From the NCBI RefSeq assembly GCF_030272615.1, contig NC_081408.1, positions 336,504,793 to 336,568,792 on the forward strand: a stretch of 64,000 nucleotides of DNA, read 5' to 3'. The stretch's first letter is position 1. Every line of letters starts with the position of its first letter. Shown here one piece after another: positions 22,662-34,552 of the stretch. A model generated the notes under the pieces. That model made no database searches, had not been told where the DNA came from, and saw only the letters and a list, made by a program, of their open reading frames with translations. The position numbers and the translations under genes were made by a program. This DNA is from Cryptomeria japonica. Its lineage: Eukaryota; Streptophyta; Pinopsida; Cupressales; Cupressaceae.

Positions 22662-24314
22662 CTAATCCAACACGAGATCCGCCTCCCAATCTTGTTGATC
22701 ACTATTTCGGGAAGGCAAGCAACACGCCAAAGGAGCAACATCGAGCACAACATATGGAGCTATCAGAAGATCCAAACAAGGACTATGCTCATGTTGTAAG
22801 TCACTTTGTTCGATTCTAGGAGCTAAGATTAGGGTTTTTGAAAACTCATCTGATAAATGTTTGTTCACATCAACATATTCATACTCACTATCAGAAGCAT
22901 TAGGAGTTGTACTTCCATTATAAATCATTTTCACCCATTTCTTCATCAAAGTTTAGGGAAAGAGGAGAAAGAACATGAATAGGAGTAAAACCATCACATG
23001 TTTTGTGCAATTTATGATTTGGATATATGTAGGTTGGGCATCTTTCTTGGGAGAAAAGGGAATCATGTCGACCTTTGGAGTCTGAGGAGATTGAGTATTT
23101 TGAGGAGTAGCTTCATGAGCTTGAACACAGCATCTTCGTTGTCGTTCTCTCACACAACGTTTTCATCGAGTCTTAGTGGAAGGCTCAGAAGGAGGAGGAA
23201 CACTTGAAAAATTAGGAATGTTTCTCTCCTTGATAGTTGAAGGTTTAGGTTGAAATCTTTTTGGCTGAACAAGAGGAGAAGCAGGCCTCTTCTCTTGATA
23301 AGAGGAAAAAGGTGGAACTAAGCCATAGAAAGGAGGAATATTAGGTGTAGGAAGGAGACCATGTCCATCATGAGGAGGAGGTATAGGTCTAACCTTAGGA
23401 GGTATATTGTTGTTCTCCTTAAGAGAAGGTATAGTCACATCCATAGGAATAGGTTGGCGATCTTCCTTAGGAGGAAGATTAGTTCTATCCATGAGGGGAA
23501 GAACCTCATCTTGAAGAATAATAGGAATGTCAAGTGTTGGAGATTTAGGTTGACTTAAGGATAAGATCATATCTTTCTTCCATTTTTTATAAGATTGAAA
23601 AATACCATCGCTACTTGATGGAAGAGATTGAAATTATTGAGGCCAAAATAAATCAATAGGAACATCGGGGCTTCTTTCGGATGGACGAAATAAGCTATGG
23701 TTCATGGTTATGGTTTCTCCATTGTGAGGAAATTTTAGACACTTGTGGATTGGAGAAGCAATAGCCTTCATGGAAGATAGCCAAGGATAGCCTAACTTCA
23801 CACAGAATTGCTCAAAAGAGGGTATGATAACAAAGCCAACATCCATGTATTTAGTATGAACTTCAACAGGAAGGGTGATAGAACCAATGGTAGGACAAGA
23901 GAAGCCATCAAATAACTTCACAACCACATTAGAAGCATCATATATTGGTTTATGTAATAGCAAAGTGAAAAGATACTCTTCAGTTACGACATTAACCATG
24001 CAAGAGCGATCAATAAGGGCACCGATATCCCTAACCTTCACAACTATGTATAAAGGGCCATCGGGTGCTCTAATTGTCTCGCTAGGGTCAAATGTAATAC
24101 AAGGATCCTTGGGCTTATCTTGTGTTTCTACCATATTAATCAACTTCAGAGCCATAGAGATGAATTCCTCATAAGATAAAGAATTAGGCACAATCTCAAT
24201 AACATTAGAGGTATGAGAAGGCAAGGGATCAGTGAAAATCTTAAGATTTTGACTAGGAGGAGCTACTAATTTATTCCCTTTATCATTCACACCTACCACA
24301 GATATAGTACTATT
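22662..24314 (-). pseudogene. Gypsy aspartic protease and proline-rich tail, element E
   Basis: One minus-strand frame from 24314 to 22662 with three in-frame stops and no shift. The first 230 residues are a retropepsin-like domain: VRDIGALIDRSCMVN around 24030-23985, then a KLGYPWLSSMKAI segment typical of gypsy protease C-termini. The catalytic triad reads Asp-Arg-Ser instead of Asp-Thr/Ser-Gly, so it is probably dead. A strongly Pro-rich tract follows (about 23560-23165, repeated IPP and PPS groups), then an acidic tail (SDSEYEYVDV). In element H the equivalent position leads into reverse transcriptase; here the frame ends, which makes the element non-autonomous. Confidence 0.65.
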
Positions 24315-24793
24315 TGTTAGACAGTTCAAATAACCAGAAGACAACTGAGAGGGGGGTTGAATCAGTTGTCACCAAATTATCGGAACCTTAATCAATTAAA
24401 ACTTTAATATTGGAACTCAAAAGATCAATACCGGAATGCTTAAACCAAATACTGAAATAGCAGATAAACCAATTAAGAATAAACAATAATTTGAGAATAA
24501 ATACCATCGACTTGACACCAAGAATTATACGTGGAAAACCCGGTAAAGGGAAAAACCATGGTGGGAAGCCTACCCACAGTTAGATAATACTTCTGCAGTA
24601 TGTGAATTACAATTGACGGGCCTGCACTTGCAGGAAGGCCAACAGCCTAGAGCACACTGCTCATCACAAAAGGAGTCTCATTTACTACATAGAAATCCAG
24701 ACTACAATCCGGAGAAATGAATGAACTGCAAAGATAGCATCTTCTATTCCTGAATACAGTTCCAGTTAAGCTCAATACCGAAGGATTAAATCC

Positions 24794-24832
<39 letters not shown>

Positions 24833-25421
24833 AACCCTTGACCACAAACAATAAGGTCAGCCACCAAACAATAAAGCAGTTACATTATTACAGAACATGT
24901 CAGCTAGAGACCAAACAAATAATATCCAACCCATAAAACATCGAGAGGTCCAATACACACGTTACATTAAGTCAATCCATAACCTAGATACACCAGGACC
25001 CAATTTAGGTCCACACATGCTAAAGCAATGATCTCAATCCGCCAAGTCTCGAACATGATCACCATCAGCATCCTAAATACATACCAGAAGCCGCACCAAC
25101 ATTACTTATGCAATTCATCAAAGATTTCATCAAAGCTCTACCGGTGAAACCCTCGTCAGAACCACAAATCAAACTTTTTAGCAAATAGGATAGCATTCGA
25201 TCACCAGAACAAAACCAACTGATTGAACATGAACATGAGTAGCATGAATAAGCCAATTCCATAACCCAAACATACCAGAGCTTACCAGATCAAATCTAGC
25301 CAGAAACTAAACAACCTACCGAGACCAGAAGGGTGTCGGTAAAGCATCCAAAACAGCTAGTGTTGACATCAATGACAAATCATTAATGCAACACGTAATC
25401 AATTCCTCCAAATGGCCAACA
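24315..25421 (-). mobile_element. Solo LTR G (copia type) inserted in element E
   Basis: 1107 bp, minus-strand orientation, TGTTGGCCATTT (ending at 25421) to CTAACA (24315), with no internal sequence on either side. Flanking 5-mers CTATT (24310-24314) and TTATT (25422-25426) are a target duplication with one change. It carries the GGTTTTTCCC box, TTGTCATTGATGTCAAC, and the hairpin 24340-24370 with stem GACAACTGA / TCAGTTGTC, the same stem as element F. A solo LTR arises by recombination between the two LTRs of one element. Confidence 0.82.
24798..24829. repeat. TA dinucleotide microsatellite
   Basis: About 15 uninterrupted TA units inside solo LTR G. Confidence 0.9.
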
Positions 25422-28019
25422 TTATTATCAATCAAGTCTTGAATCTTATTCTTCAATGCGAAACATTTCTCAGTATCATGACTAGGTTGATGATGAAATT
25501 GACAAAAGGAATTGTTATCAAAATAAGGGGATGCAAGTTTAGAAGGATCAATTCATTTTATAGGGGAAGTTTGATAACATTTTTGTGCAACAACTGAGAC
25601 ATAATACTATGTAAATATTCATTCAATGAAGTAAATTGTCCTTCTCTTTAAAAAAATTTAGAAATAGAAGGCACACTTGTTGTAGCATTCACAGTGTGGT
25701 TGTTGATTGTATCATTGAACTTGATGAAGCTTTTTCTTGGTTTGAACTTGCAAATGGTTGTTGAACACTCTCCCCCTTATCACTCGAAGCCATAGGAGTG
25801 GATTGCTCCATTTGACTCACAGCCAGTTGATAATTGTGGAGTGTTGCACACAACTGCAGAAAGGAAGTAAACTCAAACAAAAGAATTTTTTCCTTGATAT
25901 CTTTTTGTAAATAAGAAATGAAAATTCTTTGAATATCATTATCAGGTACATGAAAAGAAATTTGAGCACACAAATGCTTATATCTACCAATGAAATCAGT
26001 TACTTTTTTTTTAATACCTTGTTTGCAATGCATTAAATCAGTCAAAGTGATTTTAGGACCAATGTTTTGAAATTGTTGGATGAAAGCATTTGCCAATTGT
26101 TGAAAGGAGGTGATAGAATAAGAAGGCAAAGAGTAATACCATTGTAAATCCTTATCTCGTAGTGTTCTTGTAAACAATTTTGCAAGCAATCTTTGATCAT
26201 CAGCAAAATCAATACACAAGGTTTGAAATGTTTTGACATGCATAAGAGGATCACATTTTCTATTATAGAGTTCCAATTGAGGGATCTCAACATTTTAAGG
26301 TGGTACGGCTTTAACAATATCAAGAGAAAGTGGGCTCGCAACATCAAAGGTGGGCACACTAAACTTGGATTGACTCATAGAAGCAATTTGTTGTTCTAAG
26401 GAAGATGCAGTTTGAGCAAGATTGTTAATTGTCATTTTGGTAGAAGAATTGATGTTACACATAGTTGATTGAGAAGGTGGTGTGATGTTATTGAAAGAAG
26501 GCATGTGTGAGATTTTTCCAAGATCAAGAGGCAATGGAAAGCACAAATAAGAGAGACAAAATAGATGATAGAAAAAAATTGTATTCTATCAAGATGCAAA
26601 ATATGATCAACTGGATCATTACAAGATATAGATTGATTACCCATACAAATAAAGTAGATGAGCCTGCTTATATAGGAAAGGCTAGGGATATGTGAGCACA
26701 CAAACATGACATGTGGCTCAATAAGAAACAAGGGTAGGTGGGAAATAGGTGTGGGTAGGTAGGAGAAACAATATAATATTCCACATGAGGTGGAATGTAA
26801 CAACAAGATAAGATCAACACCATAAAAGGTGGAAATTCTCCTACACACACTATCCCAATATGGCACAAACACCCATGTGTCTCATACCCAAACTACTATG
26901 AAATGCATTTCCTAAGTAAACTTAAGTAAGGTGTAATAATATCCAAGATGAATTCCAATTGAGGGATCTCAACATGTTAAGGTGGCACGGCTTTAACAAT
27001 ATCAAGAGAAAGTGGGCTCGCAACATCAAAGGTGGGCACACTAAACTTGGATTGACTCAGAAGCAATTTTTTGTTGTAAGGAAGATACGGTTTGAGCAAG
27101 ATTGTTAATTGTCATTTCGGTAGAAGAATTGATGTTACACATAGTTGATTGAGAAGGTGGTGTGATGTTATTGAAAGAAGGCATGGACTAAGAATAAGGT
27201 GGTGGGACATTATGATAAGTAGGCATAGATGATGACTATGTAGGAAAAGGGATACTTAAAGGAGGAATAAAGTTGTTGAAGGAATTTCCCCCTTATGTCA
27301 CATTGATTGGTTGAGGAATAGTAGGAATATTTATGGAAGACATAGGTAAAGATGGAGGATTAAATGAAGAAGAGCGATTGCCCCCATGACCAATGGTTGT
27401 AGAGATGACATTTTGAGTTGAAGTAGCCATGATGTTGGAGGTTAAAGTAGGAATACTAGTCATAAGAGTAGTCAAAGGAATAGAATGATTGACTTGTGTT
27501 GGAGGTTGTGAATAACCTAGAGTTTCAGCACAACTCTTGATAGGCATTACATTAGAATCAACAATATGTGCAATGTCACACAATATATCAATTACATTCT
27601 TATCACTTTGAATCATGTGCTTGAGGCCTTCAATTAATGGAAGAGTTTCATTATTAGGTTATTCTTGGGATATCCATTGTTAAAAATTATCAAATTGATT
27701 GTCCAATGTGGAAAGTTGATCTTTAGAAAACCTAGTTAAAGCTTCTTCTTTATCATGGGATTCATCAATGGGGTGAATGGGGACATGATTAGGGTGGGAA
27801 GAATTAGCATGATCCCCATTAAAGAAGTCACCCACATTAGGCTCCATCCCCTCAGTAATTAAACCTTTGGAGGCCTTAATTCTAATGCTTCGTCTAACGA
27901 GGATAGGATAGGTAGGACTAATAGTGGAAAAACTCATGCAGTAGAGGAAAAATTTGAATTTTGAATTTTGGAACAAAGATTACAAAATTGAGTAATGCAA
28001 AATGTAAGAAAATAATGAT
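25422..28019 (-). pseudogene. Gag of element E (decayed, with internal duplication)
   Basis: The minus-strand frame begins near 27976-27940 (MSFSTISPTYPILVRRS) and runs through a Ser/Thr/Pro/Asn-rich N-terminal region to a Retrotrans_gag domain at 26276-25689. That domain has the typical spaced Trp/Phe residues (DLQWYYSLP, FIQQFQNIGP, IGRYKHLC). Stops lie at 27680, about 27293 and after 25689. A 232-bp direct duplication with an LTR-like insert (26273-27185) disrupts the middle. There is no zinc knuckle in the part readable before solo LTR G. It would have formed the particle core. Confidence 0.7.
26273..27185 (-). repeat. 232-bp direct duplication flanking an LTR-like fragment
   Basis: 26273-26504 and 26951-27185 are near-identical gag segments. 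Between them lie about 446 bp unrelated to gag. On the minus strand this middle part has a good core promoter, CCTATATAAGCAGG (near 26668-26681), with GC-rich direct repeats upstream and a T-rich stretch downstream, so it resembles U3/R of some LTR. Repeats of 232 bp are far too long to be an integrase duplication. Confidence 0.75.
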
Positions 28020-28024
28020 TACAC

Positions 28025-29299
28025 TGTAATGCATGCTAGAATTCATTCTTCAAATAAACAAAGCTCTCAATTAGAAGCACAAGGGAAATCACGAATCCCT
28101 ATCTAATCAACAAATCTAACAAACTAGACAATGAAAAGATACAATATCAAGAAATAGGAATTAAGAATGAAATCAATTAAAGCTCCCTATCCCAAGATTG
28201 CATATTGCTTCCATTGCTCTTCTCCTCTTCGTGGTATGATGGCTCTCAGATATTGCGTTGGTAACCTACAAGTGACACAAAGATTCAAAGTTTGTGATTG
28301 TTCAAAATGGAGATTGGATACTCAATTTATAGAAAATTGGATGAGATTGATTGAAAGGTGGAACAAAATGATCAAGAGGTGTGAACTCAGGTGAGCTCAA
28401 ATGCAAGTTGATAATTGAACTGTTGATTGTAGGAGTGAAACTCAATAAATTGAATAGATTAATTAAGTCAACTGATTGAGAAAAAGCTGACTGAGGGAAG
28501 AAAAAGAATGATTGGTGGAAATAAAGAAGATGACACAGAGAGCTTAATTTAGAAAAAGCTAACCGAAAGATGGAAATAGAAGTTGAAGAGATAAATGATT
28601 TAATTAATTGATTGATTGAATTAATTAATTTAGCATGTGCTTTCATTTAGATTTAGATTATTAATTTAATCTTTGCATGAGATATTATTCAAATAATCGA
28701 ATTTATTAATTCAATTTAGCATTTGAATATATTTAGAACTTGACTTTGATTTTCAATTTGGTTTTTGAAATCATGCACATGTAATTGAATTTGGAAGAAA
28801 TTAGAAGAAATAAGAAATTAAATGAAATTAGAATTTGGGGATTTGGAATTGAAGAATTAATTAGCTAATTAAATAATTTAAAGAAACTATTTAATTATGC
28901 TAGAAATGGACTTTAATTAAATAATAAAGATTATTTAATTTAAAGGATTAAAATCACAATTAATTAAATAATTAATATTTAGAAGGGTTGAATGATTAGA
29001 TGATTTGGAGATAGAAATTGAATAATTAGTAATTTATTTAAATAATAAAGATTATTTAAATTGGGAAATTAATCAGAATTAATTAAATAATAAATATTTA
29101 TTTAATATTTACGAAATGATTAAAATGATTTAATGATGATAGAATAGAAAATAGAATAATTAGTAAGATAATGAGGAAATATGAATTTAGAAGAATTTAG
29201 AAGAATAAGTTTAATTGACTTAATTAAATAATAAATATTATTTAATTAATTAGAGGAATAATTAGTACATGATCAATGAGACATTTTTAGGTGTCTACA
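28025..29299 (-). repeat. 3' LTR of element H
   Basis: 1275 bp, minus-strand start TGTAGACACCTAAAAATG (ending at 29299), end GCATTACA. The U3-like side is AT-rich with repeated TTAAATAATAAA strings. A TATA-like CTATAAATT lies at 28324-28333 (complement) and is conserved in the partner and in element J. The short open frame at 28167-28394 also occurs in the other LTR only because the LTRs are copies. Confidence 0.93.
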
Positions 29300-29301
29300 A
29301 T

Positions 29302-29315
29302 TGCCCCTCTTTGAG
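29302..29315 (-). promoter_or_regulatory. Polypurine tract of element H
   Basis: The minus strand reads CTCAAAGAGGGGCA just before the 3' LTR start. Confidence 0.8.
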
Positions 29316-29575
29316 ACAATGTCGAAATGACATTGTTTCAAAGAAAACAAAAAATTCTGCCCCAGTATGCCTTGGTATTGTTGTATAGCGTAAATATGCC
29401 CCCTCGGAAAAGGTGGTCGAAAAATTCAAAAATTGAGACCATGTTTTCGATACCAATGTAAAGAATAAGCGTATGAAATTTTATGTCATTTCGAGATCGT
29501 TTGAGTAGGCTACAAGTTGTTTGAAGCTGGCGGGGACCACGGGCATCAGAGTGTTGTAAAACCCTAATTTTTAAG

Positions 29576-29585
29576 CTATAAATAG
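29576..29585 (+). promoter_or_regulatory. TATA box for the antisense ORF of H
   Basis: CTATAAATAG, a near-perfect plant TATA box, lies about 70-100 bp upstream of the first ATGs (29650, 29677) of the plus-strand ORF. That spacing allows a start site near 29610 and a short leader. It points to transcription independent of the LTR. Confidence 0.5.
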
Positions 29586-29676
29586 AGAATTCTAGGATTT
29601 CATTTGCTCATTTGTGATTTGATAGTTCCTTGTTTTCTTTGCAATTTATATGCCTGTTTCTGAGTATTTGATCATC

Positions 29677-31844
29677 ATGGCTGGTTATAGAGCTCGATTG
29701 CACCTGTCGGACCGAGTACATTCATATCAGAGACCTGCTGGGACTGGTGGCATAGTACTTTCCCAATTTTTTCCTTTTTTTTGCCTGTTTTAGGCCTGTT
29801 TTTTTTTTAAAATTCCTTGATCATTTTTTGCTTTTCGTTACACAATCGCTTGTCGATTTTTACGCAATAGTATTAAGTGTACCGCATTCGCTGTAAATGC
29901 TACGCATGCATTGTAAGTGTCACGCAATAGTGTTAACATGCCGTATTCATTTATAGCTTCACGCATTTGTTGTATATGTAACTTTTTGTCATGCGTTTGA
30001 AATTTTGTAGGTTTTTTCTAGATCTGATATCTGATATTGTGATCATTTTCTCGTTGTAGGAGAACATTGGAGTGTTATACTGTCGCCAGAGCAGACCTAG
30101 TGGTCTTGATCTTTGAGCTGACTTACCAGATGATGAGATCAAGCATATCCATCAGCTTGGTCTATACCATGTTTTGCATTTGCCAGAGATTACGGCCAAC
30201 AGGGCCATGATTACAGCTTTGATAGAGCGGTGGCACTCTGAGACTTGTTCGTTTCATCTTCCAACTGGTGAGGCATCCATTACCTTAGAGGATGTATGGC
30301 ATATATTACGTATTCCCATTCATGGTGAGAGAGTTGTATATGACCATGATGATGGCATTACCGGACTATGTGCACTTTTTGAGTGTGAGATTCAGGATTT
30401 GCAGATCAGTGGCCATTATGACATCCCTTGGGCCTAATTCGATTACAATGACCTGACCATTGTATTATGCGGTATTGTCGGTGGTTTACTGATACCTGAC
30501 AGACGAGGTCATGGGTTTCTCGTTGGATGGGGCAGAGTGCTCCATGATATGATTGTGCATCGTCGATTGTATGCTTGGGGTCCTTGTCTACTTGCCATGT
30601 TGTATTATCAAATGCATGGTATTGTGTATCTGGGATACTATTCTATCATTTGTGGTGTTACTTTGCTTCAGACATGGGCATGGGAACACATTTCTATATC
30701 TAGGCTTGTCATTCATGTAGAATTGCAAATGGGTGAGCCTTATGCTTTTAGGTATACAGCAGGTATCATACATAGGGGTTCGAGGAACACCTTGTACTGG
30801 AGACATCAGTTTGATATATTGCAACATTTTATTTGGAGACCTTACTTAGATTGCCCCAGTTGGCCTGATGATGTAGTGCACTTGTCTTTCTGCCAACAGC
30901 AGAGATATCTCATTGGGAGGACCTTTGAGACTCAGCGGATCATAGAGATGTATCTTCCTAGGAGGGTTCTTAGACAGTTCGGTGAGGTACAGGTGACACT
31001 TGTGGTTACTGCATATTTTGCTTGTGTTTTGCGAGAGGTATTTGATTGGGGTGTGTGCATTCAGCCACATGTTTCTTCTATGAAGTTTGATTCTTTGCAG
31101 CCATTACTTAGGGGTTGGGGCAGAGCTGGAGCAGATCTGGGGACGACAACGGAGTACGATATGTGGTTTGCTAGGCATGGGCCAGTGCCTTTGATTGATC
31201 CTGCTGTTCCAATTATAGCATAGCAAATTCACCATCCTAGACAGCGGTTGAGTATAGACGCAAGGGAGAGAGTCGGTGGACATGGTGGAGATGGGGGAGG
31301 AGGTGGTGGAGATGGGGGAGGTGGTGAGGGAGGAGAGGGAGATGAGGACATAGACATTGGTGGAGACACCGAGTCTATTAGCAGTGAGGACAGTGATGAT
31401 TCTTCAGAGTCATCGAGCAGTGATGGTGGGGATGATGATGAGGATATGCCAGAGTTGGAGGATGTGCCTGCCGTAGAGGGTGGGATAAGACAGGTTGATG
31501 ATGAGTTGGAGACTCTTAGAGCACGGATTCGGAGTTTGGAGGACGAGGTCGCAAAATGAGATATCGAGTGAGATCGTCTCCAGAGGGAGAGAGATGAGGC
31601 AGTGCGGAGATGTCAGATTACTATGGATGCCTTCGATCAGCTTTTTAGAGCAAGTACAGATGCGCGCGACCAGGCAGATAGGTATTTCACTGCTATGCAG
31701 GAGTCTATTTATTATTGACAGGCATATGAGAGAGTCATCCCTAAGGGTCAGAGAGAGCCTAGCTTTAGTGCATACATGGGGAGGAGATCGAGTAGATCTA
31801 CTTCACGATGGACTAGCAGTGGTGGTGTTACGGGACCACCTTGA
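29677..31844 (+). pseudogene. Antisense Plant Mobile Domain ORF of element H
   Basis: Proposed structure: exon 1 at 29677-29754 (ATG; an upstream ATG at 29650 is in frame), intron 29755-30059 (GTACTT donor, TTGTAG acceptor, phase 0), exon 2 at 30060-31844. The first 390 or so residues match the Plant Mobile Domain: a LYHVLHLPEITANRAMITAL segment, then RWHSETCSFHLPTGEASITL, LEDVWHILRIP and later Trp-rich helices. A Gly- then Asp/Glu/Ser-rich linker (31260-31470) and a coiled-coil tail (about 31480-31715) follow. Stops interrupt the same frame near 30115, at 30435, 31221, 31557, 31569 and 31716; there is no frameshift. Such domains occur in host proteins and, as antisense ORFs, in Tat-type elements. 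The molecular role is not established. Confidence 0.8.
29838..29970 (+). repeat. About 20-bp array with TCACGCAAT core, in the antisense ORF intron
   Basis: Seven degenerate units with core ACGCAAT or ACGCATT start near 29841, 29863, 29883, 29903, 29923, 29942 and 29962. Steps are 19-22 bp. The core matches the leader arrays of H read in the direction of gag. The array lies wholly inside the predicted intron. Confidence 0.7.
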
Positions 31845-34552
31845 CATCCTAAAGTAGGATCTAGTGGATAGGATCCACCTGCTGATAGAGGCAGTGTTGG
31901 ATGATCATGTTATCTAAGCCTTCGGGCTTATTTATTGTATTCACACACATTATCATTTTTGAGTTATATATATAGCATGCGGGTTTTGGTAATGATCTAT
32001 GTATTGTTTTGCTTTCCATGTATGCTTATGAGTTCTATGATGCATATCTATTTGAATTTTATATGATTCTAAGTGTAATGGTAACACATGTATGAAAGAC
32101 GAATGCAAATGAATCTATAATGAAATGCAAATGAATCTATTATGAGATGCAAATGAATCTATTATGAATGCAAATGAATCTTATTATAAATGCAAATGAA
32201 TCTATAATGCAATGCAAATGAATCTTTTTTTGTATGATAATAACCAGTTTTAACTCAGATAAACTTTGAAGAAATGTTAGTCATATGATAGAGAGAAAAA
32301 TTGATGATAGAAAGAATGTTAGAAAGAATGTGATTTAGACAGAAGATGAGAAGCCAACAAACTATCAATAAGCAAATAAGATGAAAATAAGAATGAAATT
32401 GAATGAATCACGAACCTGTGTCACATATTTTATTGCGTCAATATATATTCATCGTTGAGCCTTATTATTGAACAATGAAGCTTAGCACATCAGGGTATAA
32501 GGAACCAAGATGTAAAGATATCTCATTGAAGAAACAAACACGTAGCAGACAAGGAGTGAACCCTCCATTCTGGGAATTGTGTTAGGGGTCGAGGTATGTG
32601 TGGCAATTTCACCTTGATGTGAAGTCTCTTATCACAGACACCCACTAGAGCAATTTCCCTAGAATTTCATCGGTTCACACCACAAACAACAAACAAAGAA
32701 AAAGATAATGCCCATCATAGCTCCTCTAGTCACTTGTGGACATCCTTGAGTAGCATAGGAACAATATCTGTCACCAAATGATAAAAAGACAAAGACTGAC
32801 CCGGACAAAATTCAGCAACTACATTGACCTTGTGCCTTCGTTCTCAGTTGTTTGATGTGATGGTTGATAATGTCTGATCTCAGAAAGTTGCAGACCCCGT
32901 TTAAGACTGACTTGTCTAGTTTTGATTGTATCCTCTTCTGTTTAAGACAAGATAATGATCACGTTGATATGGATATGATACGATTGATAAGACAGTTTGA
33001 TTAGTTGATTGCAGATGTTTGAATGGATAGTCGTATCCTTTGTTAACTTTGTGCAAAGTGTTTGCTGGATATCTGCTAGGGTATTTGTTTCTTAGAAGAC
33101 ATGTTATTGCAAGCTTTTTGATTGATTGATTTTCGATTTTTAGTTCTTTTCGAAGAGCTTTTTCGATGTTTTTGGATTATGTAGATCGATATTTGAATGT
33201 TTTGTTTGATTTTCTCAAGATCGTATATGGATGTTTTTGGATGATTTTTTCAGGACATTATATGGATGTTTTTGGATTTTAAGTTTTTTAATGTTTTTGG
33301 ATTTTGAGTTTTTCAATGTTTTCGAATTTTGAGTTTTTCATTGTTTTTGAATTTTTTCAGGACTTTATCTGATTTTTTTTTGGATTTTTTCAAGACTTTA
33401 TCTGATTTTTAGGATTTTTTTAGTTATGCCCCTAGTGTGCAGACCTGTATGACATGATGATCTGTAGAATGCATATGGAGACAAATGAATTTTTGACATG
33501 ACCTATGTGAATGCAACGTGCAAGATGAAGATGCATTTCCTATTCGAACAAGGTTGACTGTGTTTGTTCTTGCATTTGAATACACCAATTGAAATGGAGG
33601 TGCAAAACATTTCATAGATTAGCGGTCAATCGATATCTAAGGCCCTTTGGAACATTCATCTCAACACACTTAGTGACTAGGATTTACAAATGGAGATGCG
33701 GAAAACTTCCCCATTGGTTCTTGAAACTTTGATCTTCTTTTGCCCATGTGTGTGCAGATGAGTTAATTCACGCTCTTGTGTTCACTAAAGATCCTTAGCA
33801 TCCTATATGACTAGCTACATGGATTATTCTAACTTCAAAAGCATCTCGAATAGAGCCTCGCTGCCAGCAAGCCTTGAGAGCTCCGACGAGGTTATAAACT
33901 GTAATTTCTCAAATATTGCTCCATTGCCGGTAGGCGTTCATAGCCCTGATGGAGTTACTTGCATGTTCTCATAGTCAATCTTTTTATCGCATTTGTATAC
34001 ATGATATTTCAGTTATATATCATTGCTCTTTTTGCCTTTAGATGGATATTTGGCATAGCTCTTTTTATTTTTATTTTCTTGCCTTGACTGGTAAGTAATG
34101 AAACCTACTTGGGTGTGACAATTTCAGCAGCGCTGAAGTAGAATTTTAGATTTTTTACTAGTCATATGATCAACTAGGTGTCTAGAATGAATTAGAGATT
34201 TATTGGGTTTGAGTTATAGCAATTGATAGATTGTAGGTTAACAAGTCTCAAATAGTGAAACCACTACCCAACCATAAGTAAGCGTCGTCACAGGGTAATG
34301 TTGAGAATGAATGACTTTAGAACCTCAAAGACTTCATGCCCGAATATCTAAGAAAGGCGATGACCCTTGTTTTCTTTAGATGCCAACGAATGATAAACTC
34401 GAACAGTTGCCTTGTTTTATTTGATGCTTCTATATAAGAATGCAGAACTTTTTTTAAAAATATAATGCGTCTAAAAAAGAAACTACATGTTATGCAGTGT
34501 TTTAAATGATATGATATGCAATGTGAAAAGCAAAACCTAAACTACACAGCCC
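31845..34552. other. Spacer between antisense ORF and integrase of H
   Basis: No coding sequence. It holds a 22-bp array (32103-32225), a T-rich zone of about 25-bp repeats with ATGTTTTTGGATTTT (about 33160-33420), and a pair of similar segments near 33855-33960. It probably contains the 3' ends of both convergent transcripts. Tandem repeats in this part of Tat-type elements are known from other plants. Confidence 0.6.
32103..32225. repeat. 22-bp tandem array, ATGCAAATGAATCT core
   Basis: Units start at 32103, 32125, 32147, 32168, 32190 and 32212, steps 22, 22, 21, 22, 22. The core ATGCAAATGAATCT is nearly invariant. The sequence differs from the leader arrays but the period is the same. Confidence 0.88.

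Noticed and set aside
24798-24829. TA tract as a regulatory element
   Set aside because: Simple microsatellite in a solo LTR; no further support.
28167-28394. Open frame also found at 45331-45558
   Set aside because: It is present twice only because both are LTR copies of element H; no domain is seen.
30174-31559. Host Plant Mobile Domain gene
   Set aside because: It lies inside the TACAC-bounded element H, antisense between integrase and polypurine tract, the known place of such ORFs in Tat-type elements, and is broken by stops.
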